Origin: Bacilli bacterium
GTDB lineage: Bacteria > Bacillota_I > Bacilli_A > RF39 > UBA660
Direction of reading: 5' to 3'
Assembly (NCBI GenBank): GCA_028708005.1
Contig: JAQVZV010000026.1
Location: 1-8,704, forward strand
DNA length: 8,704 nt
Shown: positions 1 through 5,490 of the stretch, piece by piece
How the letters are laid out: each line of letters begins with the position of its first letter
How positions within the stretch are numbered: position 1 is the stretch's first letter
Position numbers and translations under genes: made by a program
The notes under the pieces: model-generated
What the model was told of the DNA's origin: nothing
The model's database searches: none
The model's input: the letters and a program-made list of their open reading frames with translations, nothing else

Positions 1-201
1 ACCATTTACAATAACATCCCCATCATAATCCGAATCCATTCCACCAATGATATTCATTAACGTAGATTTGCCGCAACCTGATTCACCTAAAATGGAAACA
101 AATTCACCACGTTCAAATGATAAGTTAATACCTCGTAATACTTTTTGTTTCTCTTTACCATATTTATAGTCTTTCTTTATATTCGTTAGTACTAAGTACA
201 T
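1..201 (-). CDS. ABC transporter ATP-binding protein (5' end, cut by window edge)
   Basis: Only the first 67 residues are inside the window. They show the start of an ABC ATPase: an N-terminal strand (MYLVLTNIKKDY), the segment VLRGINLSFERGEFVSILG, and an intact Walker A motif GESGCGKST at about residues 39-47, followed by LMNIIGGMD. The LRGIN..F..GEFVSI..ESG.GKSTLMNIIGG pattern is typical of the MacB/LolD/FtsE-like subfamily, whose members power lipoprotein or peptide export and usually pair with an FtsX-like permease; this assignment is by family resemblance only. The ATG at 201 is preceded by AGGAAGG with 9 nt spacing. An in-frame ATG at 210 sits directly against that site and is less likely. 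The signature motif, Walker B and any partner permease lie beyond position 1. Confidence 0.93.
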   Translation of the reverse strand, partial: MYLVLTNIKKDYKYGKEKQKVLRGINLSFERGEFVSILGESGCGKSTLMNIIGGMDSDYDGDVIVNG

Positions 202-377
202 TAAAATCATCCTTCCTACAAGCTCCTAATATAATATTATATAGGCTCTTAAAAAAGTCCCCTATATTTTACATAATATTAGTTTTCTCATCTGCTTCAA
301 TCAACTATTCTTTAGACGGAAGCATTTTGTCTTTATTATTTGCTTAAAATAATATACCATTAATTAATGTATTATAC
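202..377 (-). promoter_or_regulatory. Leader of the ABC ATPase gene with a weak promoter candidate
   Basis: This non-coding stretch lies between the terminator after tRNA-Met and the ABC gene. On the minus strand TTGAAG (295-300) and TATTAT (273-278) are separated by 16 nt, which would give a leader of about 65 nt. A second -10-like TATAAT (236-241) has no recognisable -35. In such AT-rich DNA matches of this kind arise easily. I see no small gene or riboswitch-like fold here. Confidence 0.3.
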
Positions 378-411
378 AAAAAACTAAGTATTATTTAACT
401 ACTTAGTTTAT
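376..411 (-). terminator. Intrinsic terminator after tRNA-Met
   Basis: A perfect 10-bp inverted repeat (381-390 with 400-409, AAACTAAGTA/TACTTAGTTT) encloses a 9-nt loop. On the minus strand it is followed by a T-run (378-383). It lies about 30 nt downstream of the tRNA-Met 3' end in the correct orientation. The stem is AT-rich, as expected for this genome. Confidence 0.7.
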
Positions 412-440
412 TATACTTATTCAATAGAATAATTATTATT

Positions 441-517
441 TGGTAGCGACGGAGGGGATCGAACCCCCGACCTATCGGGTATGAACCGATCGCTCTAGCC
501 AGCTGAGCTACATCGCC
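441..517 (-). tRNA. tRNA-Met (CAU), elongator type
   Basis: A complete 77-nt cloverleaf with the CCA end encoded at 441-443. The acceptor arm pairs GGCGATG with CGTCGCT (first pair G-U), followed by discriminator A. The D-arm contains TAGCTCAGCTGG. The anticodon stem ATCGG/CCGAT encloses the loop TTCATAC with anticodon CAT, and the T-arm contains GGTTCGATCC. The anticodon stem lacks the three consecutive G-C pairs of initiator tRNA, and the sequence closely resembles the Bacillus elongator tRNA-Met. A CAT anticodon could also belong to a lysidine-modified tRNA-Ile2, but the overall match favours methionine. Confidence 0.96.
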
Positions 518-536
518 ATTAAAAATAAGCATCATT

Positions 537-565
537 AATATACCAAATATATATCATTTTGGCAA
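537..565 (-). promoter_or_regulatory. Promoter of tRNA-Met
   Basis: On the minus strand TTGCCA (560-565) is followed after exactly 17 nt by TATATT (537-542). Transcription would start near 530, about 13 nt before the mature tRNA. The site lies in the gap between the lipoprotein stop codon and the tRNA, so tRNA-Met probably has independent expression in addition to any read-through. Confidence 0.6.
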
Positions 566-588
566 TAGATAATGGCTTATTTTAATTA

Positions 589-933
589 TTATTTTGCTGG
601 GGTTGTATATTTGTCACATGTTAGATGAACTTCTGTCTCATGTTCTCCCTTTTGCTTACCTTCATCATCTAATTCCAACTTAATTAAAACATAAGAATCT
701 TCTTTATTACACTTTGCATCAATATATTTAGAAACATCCATCTTAGCTTCTTCTAAAGCGGCAATTGTAACTTTATGAGTATTTATACCAGTTATATATC
801 CTTTGATATTATCTTCATAGTACTTTGTTGCCGCATCTCCTAAATCCTTTTCCAACTTAGAATAATCAATACCACCACAACCCGCTAATAAGAAAACTGC
901 AAATGTAAGAACAATAATGCTTAATTTCTTCAT
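589..933 (-). CDS. Small secreted lipoprotein, pilin-like C-terminal pattern
   Basis: A 114-aa protein with a lipoprotein signal peptide: MKK, a hydrophobic stretch, and lipobox LAGC placing the lipidated cysteine at residue 19. The mature protein is charged and hydrophilic. It has a helix-like start (LEKDLGDAATKYYEDNI), a segment VTIAALEEAKMDVSKYIDAKC, a strand-like YVLIKLEL, and a second cysteine in the ending HLTCDKYT (C75 and C106). This order resembles the soluble domain of type IV pilin-like proteins of low-GC Gram-positives, where two cysteines bracket the beta region; that is inference, not a firm family call. The ATG is preceded by AAGGAGG with good spacing. The gene sits between two tRNA genes, 26 nt after tRNA-Leu, and has no obvious promoter of its own. 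It should be anchored on the outer face of the membrane; its function is unknown. Confidence 0.85.
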   Translation of the reverse strand: MKKLSIIVLTFAVFLLAGCGGIDYSKLEKDLGDAATKYYEDNIKGYITGINTHKVTIAALEEAKMDVSKYIDAKCNKEDSYVLIKLELDDEGKQKGEHETEVHLTCDKYTTPAK

Positions 934-959
934 GAATATCCTCCTTCTTTATTTTTATT

Positions 960-1046
960 TGGTGCCAGTGGTCGGACTTGAACCGACATGATGTTGCCAT
1001 CACCAGATTTTGAGTCTGGCGCGTCTACCAATTCCACCACACTGGC
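960..1046 (-). tRNA. tRNA-Leu (CAA)
   Basis: A complete 87-nt class II tRNA with encoded CCA (960-962). The acceptor arm GCCAGTG/CACTGGC pairs perfectly. The anticodon stem CCAGA/TCTGG encloses CTCAAAA, giving anticodon CAA, which reads UUG. A long variable arm (about TGATGGCAACATCA) and T-loop GGTTCAAGTCC follow, as expected for leucine tRNA. Only 15 nt separate it from the scpB stop codon and I found no convincing promoter (a TATAAA at 1071-1076 lacks a -35), so it is probably processed from an scpAB-derived transcript. Confidence 0.97.
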
Positions 1047-1061
1047 ATATGTAAAAGAGAA

Positions 1062-1625
1062 TTATTCCTCTTTATACCTAGATGAAAATAAATCCATTTC
1101 TTCAAGTGTATCATCACTTTTTAAGAAATCTAACTTTGGTAGTTCATCTTTTGATGCTAGACCAAAATAATCTAAAAATTCATTTGTTGTTTTGTAAATA
1201 ATTGGTCTCCCTGGCATATCAGAACGACCTACTTCTTTCAAAAAACCTTTGGCTACTAATTTTCTCATCATCTGAGAACTATTAACACCTCTTATAGCAT
1301 CTACTTGAACTCTAGTTATAGGCTCATTATACACTACAATAGCAAGAATTTCAAGAGCCGATTGGGATAAATTGTCGTTTTGTGGGTTCTCAATTAACTT
1401 CTGATAATAGTCTTTATGCTCTGATTTTGTAGTGAGTTTAAAAGTGTTGCCCAAAAAGTTTATTCTAACACCACGAACTTCACTTTCATAATCATTTCGC
1501 AACTCCATTAAAACTTCCTTTGCCTGTTTTTCATCTATATCCATAATGTCCGTTATTTGTTCTAAAGTAAGCCCATCTTCCCCTACCACAAATAACAGAC
1601 CTTCCAATATCGCTTTTAAATTCAT
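1062..1625 (-). CDS. scpB: Segregation and condensation protein B (ScpB)
   Basis: ScpB dimerises and binds the ScpA kleisin, completing the SMC-ScpAB condensin that organises and segregates the chromosome. The N-terminal winged helix begins LKAILEGLLFVVGEDGL. The second winged helix carries the family signature: ALEILAIVVYNEPITRVQVD, IRGVNS, GRSDMPGRPIIYKTT and FLDYFGL. From the ATG at 1625 the protein is 187 aa, close to the usual length. A GTG at 1634 would add three residues, but it lies one base from the ribosome binding site AGAGGA. The ATG is spaced 10 nt from that site and follows the scpA stop codon by one base (TAA-A-ATG), which fits translational coupling. The C-terminal tail is acidic. 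Conserved function; high confidence. Confidence 0.97.
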   Translation of the reverse strand: MNLKAILEGLLFVVGEDGLTLEQITDIMDIDEKQAKEVLMELRNDYESEVRGVRINFLGNTFKLTTKSEHKDYYQKLIENPQNDNLSQSALEILAIVVYNEPITRVQVDAIRGVNSSQMMRKLVAKGFLKEVGRSDMPGRPIIYKTTNEFLDYFGLASKDELPKLDFLKSDDTLEEMDLFSSRYKEE

Positions 1626-1626
1626 T

Positions 1627-2349
1627 TTATGCACGTCCTCTTAATTTAATATAAATATGATCAAAACTATCATTTTGCTCAATTGTAATTTCTTGTTCTT
1701 TAGCCATTTGCAAAATTGCTAAAAAAGTTGCCACCACATATTCCCTCGTCCATTCATCAAATAATGCTTCAAAATTAATTTCTTTGCTAGTGGCTAAAAT
1801 ATTTCTTATTTTTGAAATACGTTCACTAACTGAGACTTCTTTAGTAGTTACTTTAGTGTGTAATGGCTTTTGATATTCATGTCGTTCCAAGAAACTTGCA
1901 AATGCTTCTAATAATAATGATATTGAGCGAGTTTCTCTGGGGGTATTATCCTCCCTATATTCATTAATGTTTGAAGGTAACTTAGTAAATATTTGATTAC
2001 GTTCTTGTTCTAATTCTTTAAAAGTGGCCGTTATCTCCTTATAATGTTTATAATCAACTAACCTCTTAATCAATGCTTCTTTAGGGTCTTCTTCAAATTC
2101 ATCAACATCATCTCCATCTTTTGATGGTAGTAATGACCTTGATTTTATTTCAATTAATTCTGCCGCCATAACAAGGTATTCACTAGCTATTGATAGATTT
2201 AATGCCTCCATAGCCTTTATATAATCTAGATATTGCTCAGTTATGTCACTTATCTTGATATCGTAAATATCTATATTGGCTTCTTTTATTAAGTGTAATA
2301 ATAAATCTAGCGGTCCTTCAAATTCATCTATTTTTACTTTATATTCCAT
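1627..2349 (-). CDS. scpA: Segregation and condensation protein A (ScpA, kleisin)
   Basis: ScpA is the kleisin that bridges the SMC head domains and recruits the ScpB dimer. The 240-aa protein begins with the family hallmark FEGPLDLLLHLIKEANIDIYDI (residues 9-30), the N-terminal helical region that contacts the SMC neck. A helical segment with LVMAAELIEIKSRSLLP follows at about 59-75, then a central region carrying acidic stretches and binding ScpB. The C-terminal winged helix contains EYVVATFLAILQMAKEQEI and ends IYIKLRGRA. The ATG start is preceded by GGGATGTGAT at short spacing. It is the first gene of the scpAB unit, behind the promoter at 2393-2421. Confidence 0.97.
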   Translation of the reverse strand: MEYKVKIDEFEGPLDLLLHLIKEANIDIYDIKISDITEQYLDYIKAMEALNLSIASEYLVMAAELIEIKSRSLLPSKDGDDVDEFEEDPKEALIKRLVDYKHYKEITATFKELEQERNQIFTKLPSNINEYREDNTPRETRSISLLLEAFASFLERHEYQKPLHTKVTTKEVSVSERISKIRNILATSKEINFEALFDEWTREYVVATFLAILQMAKEQEITIEQNDSFDHIYIKLRGRA

Positions 2350-2392
2350 TTAATCACATCCCAAATGTAAATATCATTGTGTAACCCTATTA

Positions 2393-2421
2393 ATTATAAC
2401 ATGTATCACGCGAGACATAAA
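2393..2421 (-). promoter_or_regulatory. Extended -10 promoter for scpAB
   Basis: On the minus strand the perfect -10 TATAAT (2393-2398) is preceded by a TGN extension, and 17 nt upstream lies a weak -35, TTTATG (2416-2421). Transcription would start near 2386, giving a leader of about 37 nt. The -35 is the proximal end of the inverted repeat 2413-2454, so a protein bound to that dyad could block the polymerase. Confidence 0.55.
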
Positions 2422-2454
2422 GATTTTCAATTAAAATTGTTAATCTTTATGTTT
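2413..2454. repeat. Long inverted repeat upstream of the scpA promoter
   Basis: CATAAAGATT (2416-2425) and AATCTTTATG (2442-2451) form a perfect 10-bp dyad, extended outward by an A-T pair, a G-T wobble and another A-T pair. Inside, CAATT/AATTG forms a further small dyad around the same centre. No T-run follows on either strand, so it does not look like a terminator. Because it overlaps the -35 of the scpA promoter and would lie outside the scpA transcript, a DNA operator is the better guess; which regulator might bind is unknown. Confidence 0.6.
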
Positions 2455-2463
2455 ACGACAAAG

Positions 2464-2485
2464 TAAAAAAACCTTAAAAAGGTTT
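2464..2485 (-). terminator. Intrinsic terminator of the spoVA cluster
   Basis: On the minus strand AAACCTT (2479-2485), a 3-nt loop and AAGGTTT (2469-2475) are followed by a run of T residues (2465-2471). It lies about 77 nt after the spoVAE stop codon and upstream of the scpA promoter, so it separates the sporulation cluster from the scpAB unit. Between the stop codon and this hairpin I see no gene. Confidence 0.8.
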
Positions 2486-2561
2486 CTTAATTTCTAATTC
2501 ATATATATTTTGTTTCCAGATTCTAAATTATATCAATATTTCCTATTTAGGCTTTAACATG

Positions 2562-2912
2562 TTAATGCTTTGGCTTGAAGATTAAGGCTAAGAAGAAGGA
2601 TATTACAATTGCTGAAATAATACCTGTTGCTGTTAGATCAAACATTCCCATACTAAGACCCAGAATGCTATATTGATTTGCTTTTTCTAAAGCTCCATGC
2701 ATTAATAGATGACCGAAACTAGTAATTGGGACCAATGCTCCTCCACCTGCCCAAATAACTAATTTATCATAGATAGAAAAAATATCTAAAGCTGCTCCTA
2801 TTACAACGAATAAAGATGTAATATGGCCATTAGTTAATTTTGTGTTATCGAGAATTATTTGACCAATTGCGCAAACAACACCTGCAAAGATAAAAGATTT
2901 AACATAAATCAT
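2562..2912 (-). CDS. spoVAE: Stage V sporulation protein AE (SpoVAE), dipicolinate channel subunit
   Basis: A 116-aa, almost wholly hydrophobic protein with about four membrane segments (roughly residues 5-22, 30-48, 50-68 and 85-111). It belongs to the SpoVAC/SpoVAEb family: IGQIILDNTKLTNGHITSLFVVIG, then IWAGGGALVPITSFGHLLMHGALEKA, are family-typical. SpoVA proteins in the inner spore membrane move Ca-dipicolinate into the forespore and release it at germination. The start codon overlaps the spoVAD stop (ATGA at 2909-2912) and has GGAGGTGG just upstream, indicating translational coupling. It is a paralogue of the spoVAC product, sharing the GQ..ID and PIT.F.H features. It is the last gene of the cluster. 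Confidence 0.95.
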   Translation of the reverse strand: MIYVKSFIFAGVVCAIGQIILDNTKLTNGHITSLFVVIGAALDIFSIYDKLVIWAGGGALVPITSFGHLLMHGALEKANQYSILGLSMGMFDLTATGIISAIVISFFLALIFKPKH

Positions 2913-3901
2913 TCGACCACCTCCAAACTAATAGCGTGTGCAATAGATGGAATATTCATTTTTTGATTAACTGTCGTCTGGGACATTAAAGCTCCTGTTG
3001 CAACTAATAAAACACGAGACAAATCACCCTTTTGCATTTTATTTATAATATAGGAATACGTTACCAAAGCACTTGAAGCGGGACCACTTGCGCCTGCAAA
3101 TACTGGTTGACTATTTATATCATAAAGCATAACACCACAGTCATCACAATTATAACTAATATCATATCCATACTCGGTTTTCATATAATCAATTAATATT
3201 CTTTTTCCGTATATACCAAGATCTCCCGTTAAAATCAAATCATAATAATGGGGTTCTCGTTTTAAATCTTTTAGATGTTGATAAATCGTATCAGCTGCTG
3301 CCGGTGCCATAATAGCCCCCATGTTATAAACATCCTTGATATTAGGATCAATGGTTTTACCGATAGTTCCACTCTCAACTTTGATATTACTTTTTTTGCT
3401 TGATAAGTATATACTAGCAGCTCCTGTACAAGTAAAAGTAGATCGTTTAGGCTTAGGAGCTCCATATTCAGTAGGATTACGAAATTGTTTCTCCGCGCCA
3501 GCATTATGAGAACTAACAGAACAAATACAATTTTTTATTTGATTATTAGATAAGAGTGATGATCCTATAATAATACCCTCTGCCGAATTAGCACAAGCAC
3601 TATAAATTCCTAAAAAAGGTATTTTCAAATAAGCTGATGTATAATTGGAAGCGGTTACCTGATTTAATAAATCACCTGATATAAATAAATCTATATTATC
3701 CTTTAACAGTTTTATCTTGCCTAGCAATATATCGACACTATCACCTAAAATCTTCATTTCGGCCTGTTCCCATGTTTTGGCCCCCATATATAAATCGCTA
3801 TAGCTCTTATCAAAGTAATTGCTTAATGGACCATTGGTTTCATATGGTCCCACTACTGTACTAGTTCCATTCACATAAACATTATTAAACTTTATAGTCA
3901 T
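2909..3901 (-). CDS. spoVAD: Stage V sporulation protein AD (SpoVAD), dipicolinate-binding subunit
   Basis: A 330-aa soluble protein, close to the Bacillus protein in length, with no signal peptide or clear membrane span. SpoVAD has a thiolase-like fold and binds dipicolinic acid, acting with SpoVAC and SpoVAE at the inner spore membrane. Family landmarks are NGPLSNYFDKSYSD (23-36), WEQAEMKI (44-51), FISGDLLNQ (73-81), GIYSACANSAEG (98-109) with the thiolase-like cysteine at 103, SSHNAGAEKQFRNPTEYGAP (130-149), LILTGDLGIYG, and PVFAGASGPASSA near the C-terminus. The ATG follows the spoVAC stop by 3 nt, with GGAGGT overlapping that stop codon, so the genes are tightly coupled. Nothing looks truncated. 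Confidence 0.97.
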   Translation of the reverse strand: MTIKFNNVYVNGTSTVVGPYETNGPLSNYFDKSYSDLYMGAKTWEQAEMKILGDSVDILLGKIKLLKDNIDLFISGDLLNQVTASNYTSAYLKIPFLGIYSACANSAEGIIIGSSLLSNNQIKNCICSVSSHNAGAEKQFRNPTEYGAPKPKRSTFTCTGAASIYLSSKKSNIKVESGTIGKTIDPNIKDVYNMGAIMAPAAADTIYQHLKDLKREPHYYDLILTGDLGIYGKRILIDYMKTEYGYDISYNCDDCGVMLYDINSQPVFAGASGPASSALVTYSYIINKMQKGDLSRVLLVATGALMSQTTVNQKMNIPSIAHAISLEVVE

Positions 3902-3904
3902 AAT

Positions 3905-4345
3905 TTAACCTCCAAAAATCACAAAGCGAATAATACCAAAAACATAAGCTGAGACAACTCCATACAAGATAACACTACCTGCTATTTTGAAAATATTAGA
4001 ACCAATTCCCATTATTAATCCTTCTTTACGATATTCAATAGCCGCACTTGACATCGCATGCGCAAAACCAGTTATAGGAATTATTAATCCAGCTTTAGCC
4101 CAAGCAACAAAGTTATCAAAGAATCCTATCGCCGTAAATAAAGCAGCTATAAATATTAAAGTTATAATCATATATGAATTAGCTTCGTTTTTAGGAATAT
4201 CTAATGTATGAACATAAATATCTATTAAGAATTGACCTAATACTCCGATACCACCACCCACAATAAACGCCTTCATAACATTATAAATTTTATTTTCTTT
4301 AGGCATATGTTTATTAACTAAATCACTATACCTTTTTTTATCCAT
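3905..4345 (-). CDS. spoVAC: Stage V sporulation protein AC (SpoVAC), dipicolinate channel subunit
   Basis: A 146-aa membrane protein of the SpoVAC/SpoVAEb family. A short basic, cytosolic-looking start (MDKKRYSDLVNKHMPKENK) leads to several membrane segments. Family features are FIVGGGIGVLGQFLIDIY, AIGFFDNFVAWAKAGLIIPI, TGFAHAMSSAAIEYRKEGL and a glycine-rich last segment. In Bacillus, SpoVAC behaves as a mechanosensitive channel that passes dipicolinate. I choose the ATG at 4345 because GGTGAT lies 4 nt upstream; a GTG at 4354 would add three residues but falls inside that ribosome binding site. The 3-nt gap to spoVAD indicates co-transcription. The gene has its own possible sigma-G-like promoter upstream, although that placement is problematic. 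Confidence 0.95.
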   Translation of the reverse strand: MDKKRYSDLVNKHMPKENKIYNVMKAFIVGGGIGVLGQFLIDIYVHTLDIPKNEANSYMIITLIFIAALFTAIGFFDNFVAWAKAGLIIPITGFAHAMSSAAIEYRKEGLIMGIGSNIFKIAGSVILYGVVSAYVFGIIRFVIFGG

Positions 4346-4360
4346 TTTTATCACCAGTTA

Positions 4361-4389
4361 TATTATGGATTAAATAATAATAAAAATGC
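4361..4389 (-). promoter_or_regulatory. Possible sigma-G-like promoter before spoVAC
   Basis: On the minus strand CATAATA (4361-4367) matches the sigma-G -10 pattern CATNMTA exactly, and GCATT (4385-4389) matches the -35 GHATR in four of five positions, 17 nt apart. spoVA is a sigma-G target in Bacillus. Against it, transcription would start around 4354, truncating the ribosome binding site at 4350-4355, so the match may be chance. Confidence 0.25.
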
Positions 4390-4392
4390 ATT

Positions 4393-4416
4393 AAAAAAAG
4401 TACTTAACGTACTTTT
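4393..4416 (-). terminator. Terminator-like hairpin between the 120-aa gene and spoVAC
   Basis: On the minus strand AAAAGTAC (4409-4416) and GTACTTTT (4396-4403) pair around GTTAA and are followed by a T-run (to 4393). The stem overlaps the stop codon of the upstream gene (4404-4406). It is short and AT-rich, so it may only partly stop transcription and let some read-through reach spoVAC. Confidence 0.5.
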
Positions 4417-4766
4417 AAGCTCCCCACATTATCTTTATAATACTCCCGCATGAAATATGTTTTCTCGTCTAACGTTTGACTAGAACATATAAGCATTATT
4501 TGTTCTCTCCATAGCAACTCCTTTGTGCCTGCTAAATAAGCTTGATAATTGCCTTCTTCTAAATTAAGAGCATTACTATACTTTAGGTGTTCAATAAGTT
4601 CTGCATCCCAATCACCAGCAATATATGCTGCCATTTGTTTCGCTATCTTCTCAAGTTTATTTAACAATACTTTACATTGCTTTCTTTGAGCATCTTCTTC
4701 ATCCATACATTCAATTGCTGTCGAAAGCCTTCTTATTTCATCTATATAATTAATTTTTCCAAACAT
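4404..4766 (-). CDS. Uncharacterised 120-aa protein in the sporulation cluster
   Basis: I do not recognise this family. From the ATG at 4766, preceded by CAGGAGGG, the protein has 120 residues. A longer reading from 4811 would overlap the Cse60-like gene and has no comparable binding site. It looks cytosolic: no signal peptide or membrane segment. It is mainly helical, with a heptad-like basic/acidic stretch at about residues 7-48 (IDEIRRLSTAIECMDEEDAQ onward to LEKIAKQM) and a second helical part ending LDEKTYFMREYYKDNVGS. Cysteines occur at 20, 31 and 94, not arranged as a metal site. It starts 14 nt after the cse60 stop and lies 58 nt before the spoVAC start, so a sporulation role is an inference from position only. 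Confidence 0.82.
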   Translation of the reverse strand: MFGKINYIDEIRRLSTAIECMDEEDAQRKQCKVLLNKLEKIAKQMAAYIAGDWDAELIEHLKYSNALNLEEGNYQAYLAGTKELLWREQIMLICSSQTLDEKTYFMREYYKDNVGSLKVR

Positions 4767-4780
4767 AAAACCCTCCTGTA

Positions 4781-4951
4781 TTACTGATAAATTATCATTA
4801 CTGAAAAACAATAAATTTGTTCCTCAGCAAAAACACTAACACTTACTTGATATTTCATATCGATGACTTCGCCATCAAGAGTAGCAAGAAAATCATTTAC
4901 TTCTTTTTCTAAATCCTTCTCGTGATTTTCATCAAAAATTTTAACTTTCAT
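4781..4951 (-). CDS. cse60: Cse60-like small sporulation protein
   Basis: A 56-aa ORF read on the minus strand from ATG 4951 to TAA 4781. The sequence starts MKVKIFDENHEKDLEKEVND, continues through FLATLDGEVIDMKYQVSVSV, and ends EEQIYCFSVMIIYQ. This matches the pattern I recall for Cse60 of Bacillus: a FD.EHEKDLE start, DIKYQ in the middle, and EEQIYCFSAMI(V/I)Y at the end. In B. subtilis cse60 is expressed in the mother cell under sigma-E; its molecular role is unknown. GGGTGAT lies 4 nt before the start, and the next gene begins 14 nt after the stop. The even hydrophobic pattern suggests a small alpha/beta fold. The family call is from memory of the motif and should be confirmed by profile search. 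Confidence 0.83.
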   Translation of the reverse strand: MKVKIFDENHEKDLEKEVNDFLATLDGEVIDMKYQVSVSVFAEEQIYCFSVMIIYQ

Positions 4952-4979
4952 CACTATCACCCATAAGAATGATAGCTTA

Positions 4980-5006
4980 ATAAATAGAAATCTTTTGTCT
5001 ATTTAT
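4980..5006 (-). terminator. Weak hairpin at the end of the leuS-lipoprotein unit
   Basis: ATAAATAGA and TCTATTTAT (4998-5006 and 4980-4988) pair perfectly around a 9-nt loop, overlapping the lipoprotein stop codon at 4999-5001. The stem has a single G-C pair and is not followed by a clear T-run, so termination here is doubtful. If it does work, it would separate the housekeeping genes from the sporulation genes. Confidence 0.3.
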
Positions 5007-5481
5007 GATATTGATAATACACCTTTTTTAAATTGCCATCTACATCGTCATATTGAATCAAGACTTTAACAGTACCATCAAAATCTTCTAATTCGTTGTT
5101 GAAATCAATATAACCAATCAAAATAAATCCCTTTACATAGTTGTCATTCACATTGACAATATCAGGTGACATATGCAATGGCTTTTCAAAAACACCTGAC
5201 GTTGGAAAAACATCGGTTGTTGGATAATCATGTATCGCAATAGCTTTAATATTTTTCATTTCTTCTTTTGGATTATCTACAATAATTCTATAAGTTATTT
5301 CATCATCAATAACTTTTTCAAAATATACTTTAATATCAAAAGGTAAATTTGTATCAGTATTCATTTCATTATAACTAGTAATTTCATCAACATATTGATT
5401 GTATAAACTTAGTTGATCATTATAAATATTAGTACAACTAACAAGCAATACACAACAACCAATCAAAATCCAACGTTTCAT
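4999..5481 (-). CDS. Putative lipoprotein of unknown function
   Basis: A 160-aa protein with signal MKRWILIGCCVLLVSC; the lipobox LVSC places the lipidated cysteine at residue 16. The mature part is acidic and probably mostly beta: VYFEKVIDDEITYRIIVDNP, then a segment with AIAIHDYPTTDVFPTSGVF, GFILIGYIDF and VKVLIQYDDVDGNLKKVYYQ. The alternating strands and 'RIIVDNPKEEMKNIKAIAIH' wording suggest a small immunoglobulin-like or FixG-type extracellular domain, but I do not recognise the family. The ATG is preceded by AGGGTGATTTA and starts 9 nt after the leuS stop, so it is almost certainly co-transcribed with leuS. It should sit on the outer face of the cytoplasmic membrane, or between the two membranes of a forespore. 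Confidence 0.85.
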   Translation of the reverse strand: MKRWILIGCCVLLVSCTNIYNDQLSLYNQYVDEITSYNEMNTDTNLPFDIKVYFEKVIDDEITYRIIVDNPKEEMKNIKAIAIHDYPTTDVFPTSGVFEKPLHMSPDIVNVNDNYVKGFILIGYIDFNNELEDFDGTVKVLIQYDDVDGNLKKVYYQYHK

Positions 5482-5490
5482 TAAATCACC

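Noticed and set aside
441..517. Initiator tRNA-fMet
   Set aside because: The first acceptor base can pair (G-U) and the anticodon stem lacks the three G-C pairs of initiators; elongator tRNA-Met fits better.
988..1170. Plus-strand open frame across tRNA-Leu and the scpB 3' end
   Set aside because: It covers a complete tRNA gene and the conserved end of scpB on the opposite strand, so it is not a real gene.
3271..4211. Other-frame ORFs inside spoVAD (3271-3504) and opposite spoVAC (3987-4211)
   Set aside because: Both lie entirely within strongly conserved spoVA genes and show no independent start signals.
4952..4998. Sigma-E or sigma-G promoter directly before cse60 (CATTCTTA at 4964-4971)
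   Set aside because: The -10-like sequence has no matching -35, and the start point would fall inside the ribosome binding site of cse60.
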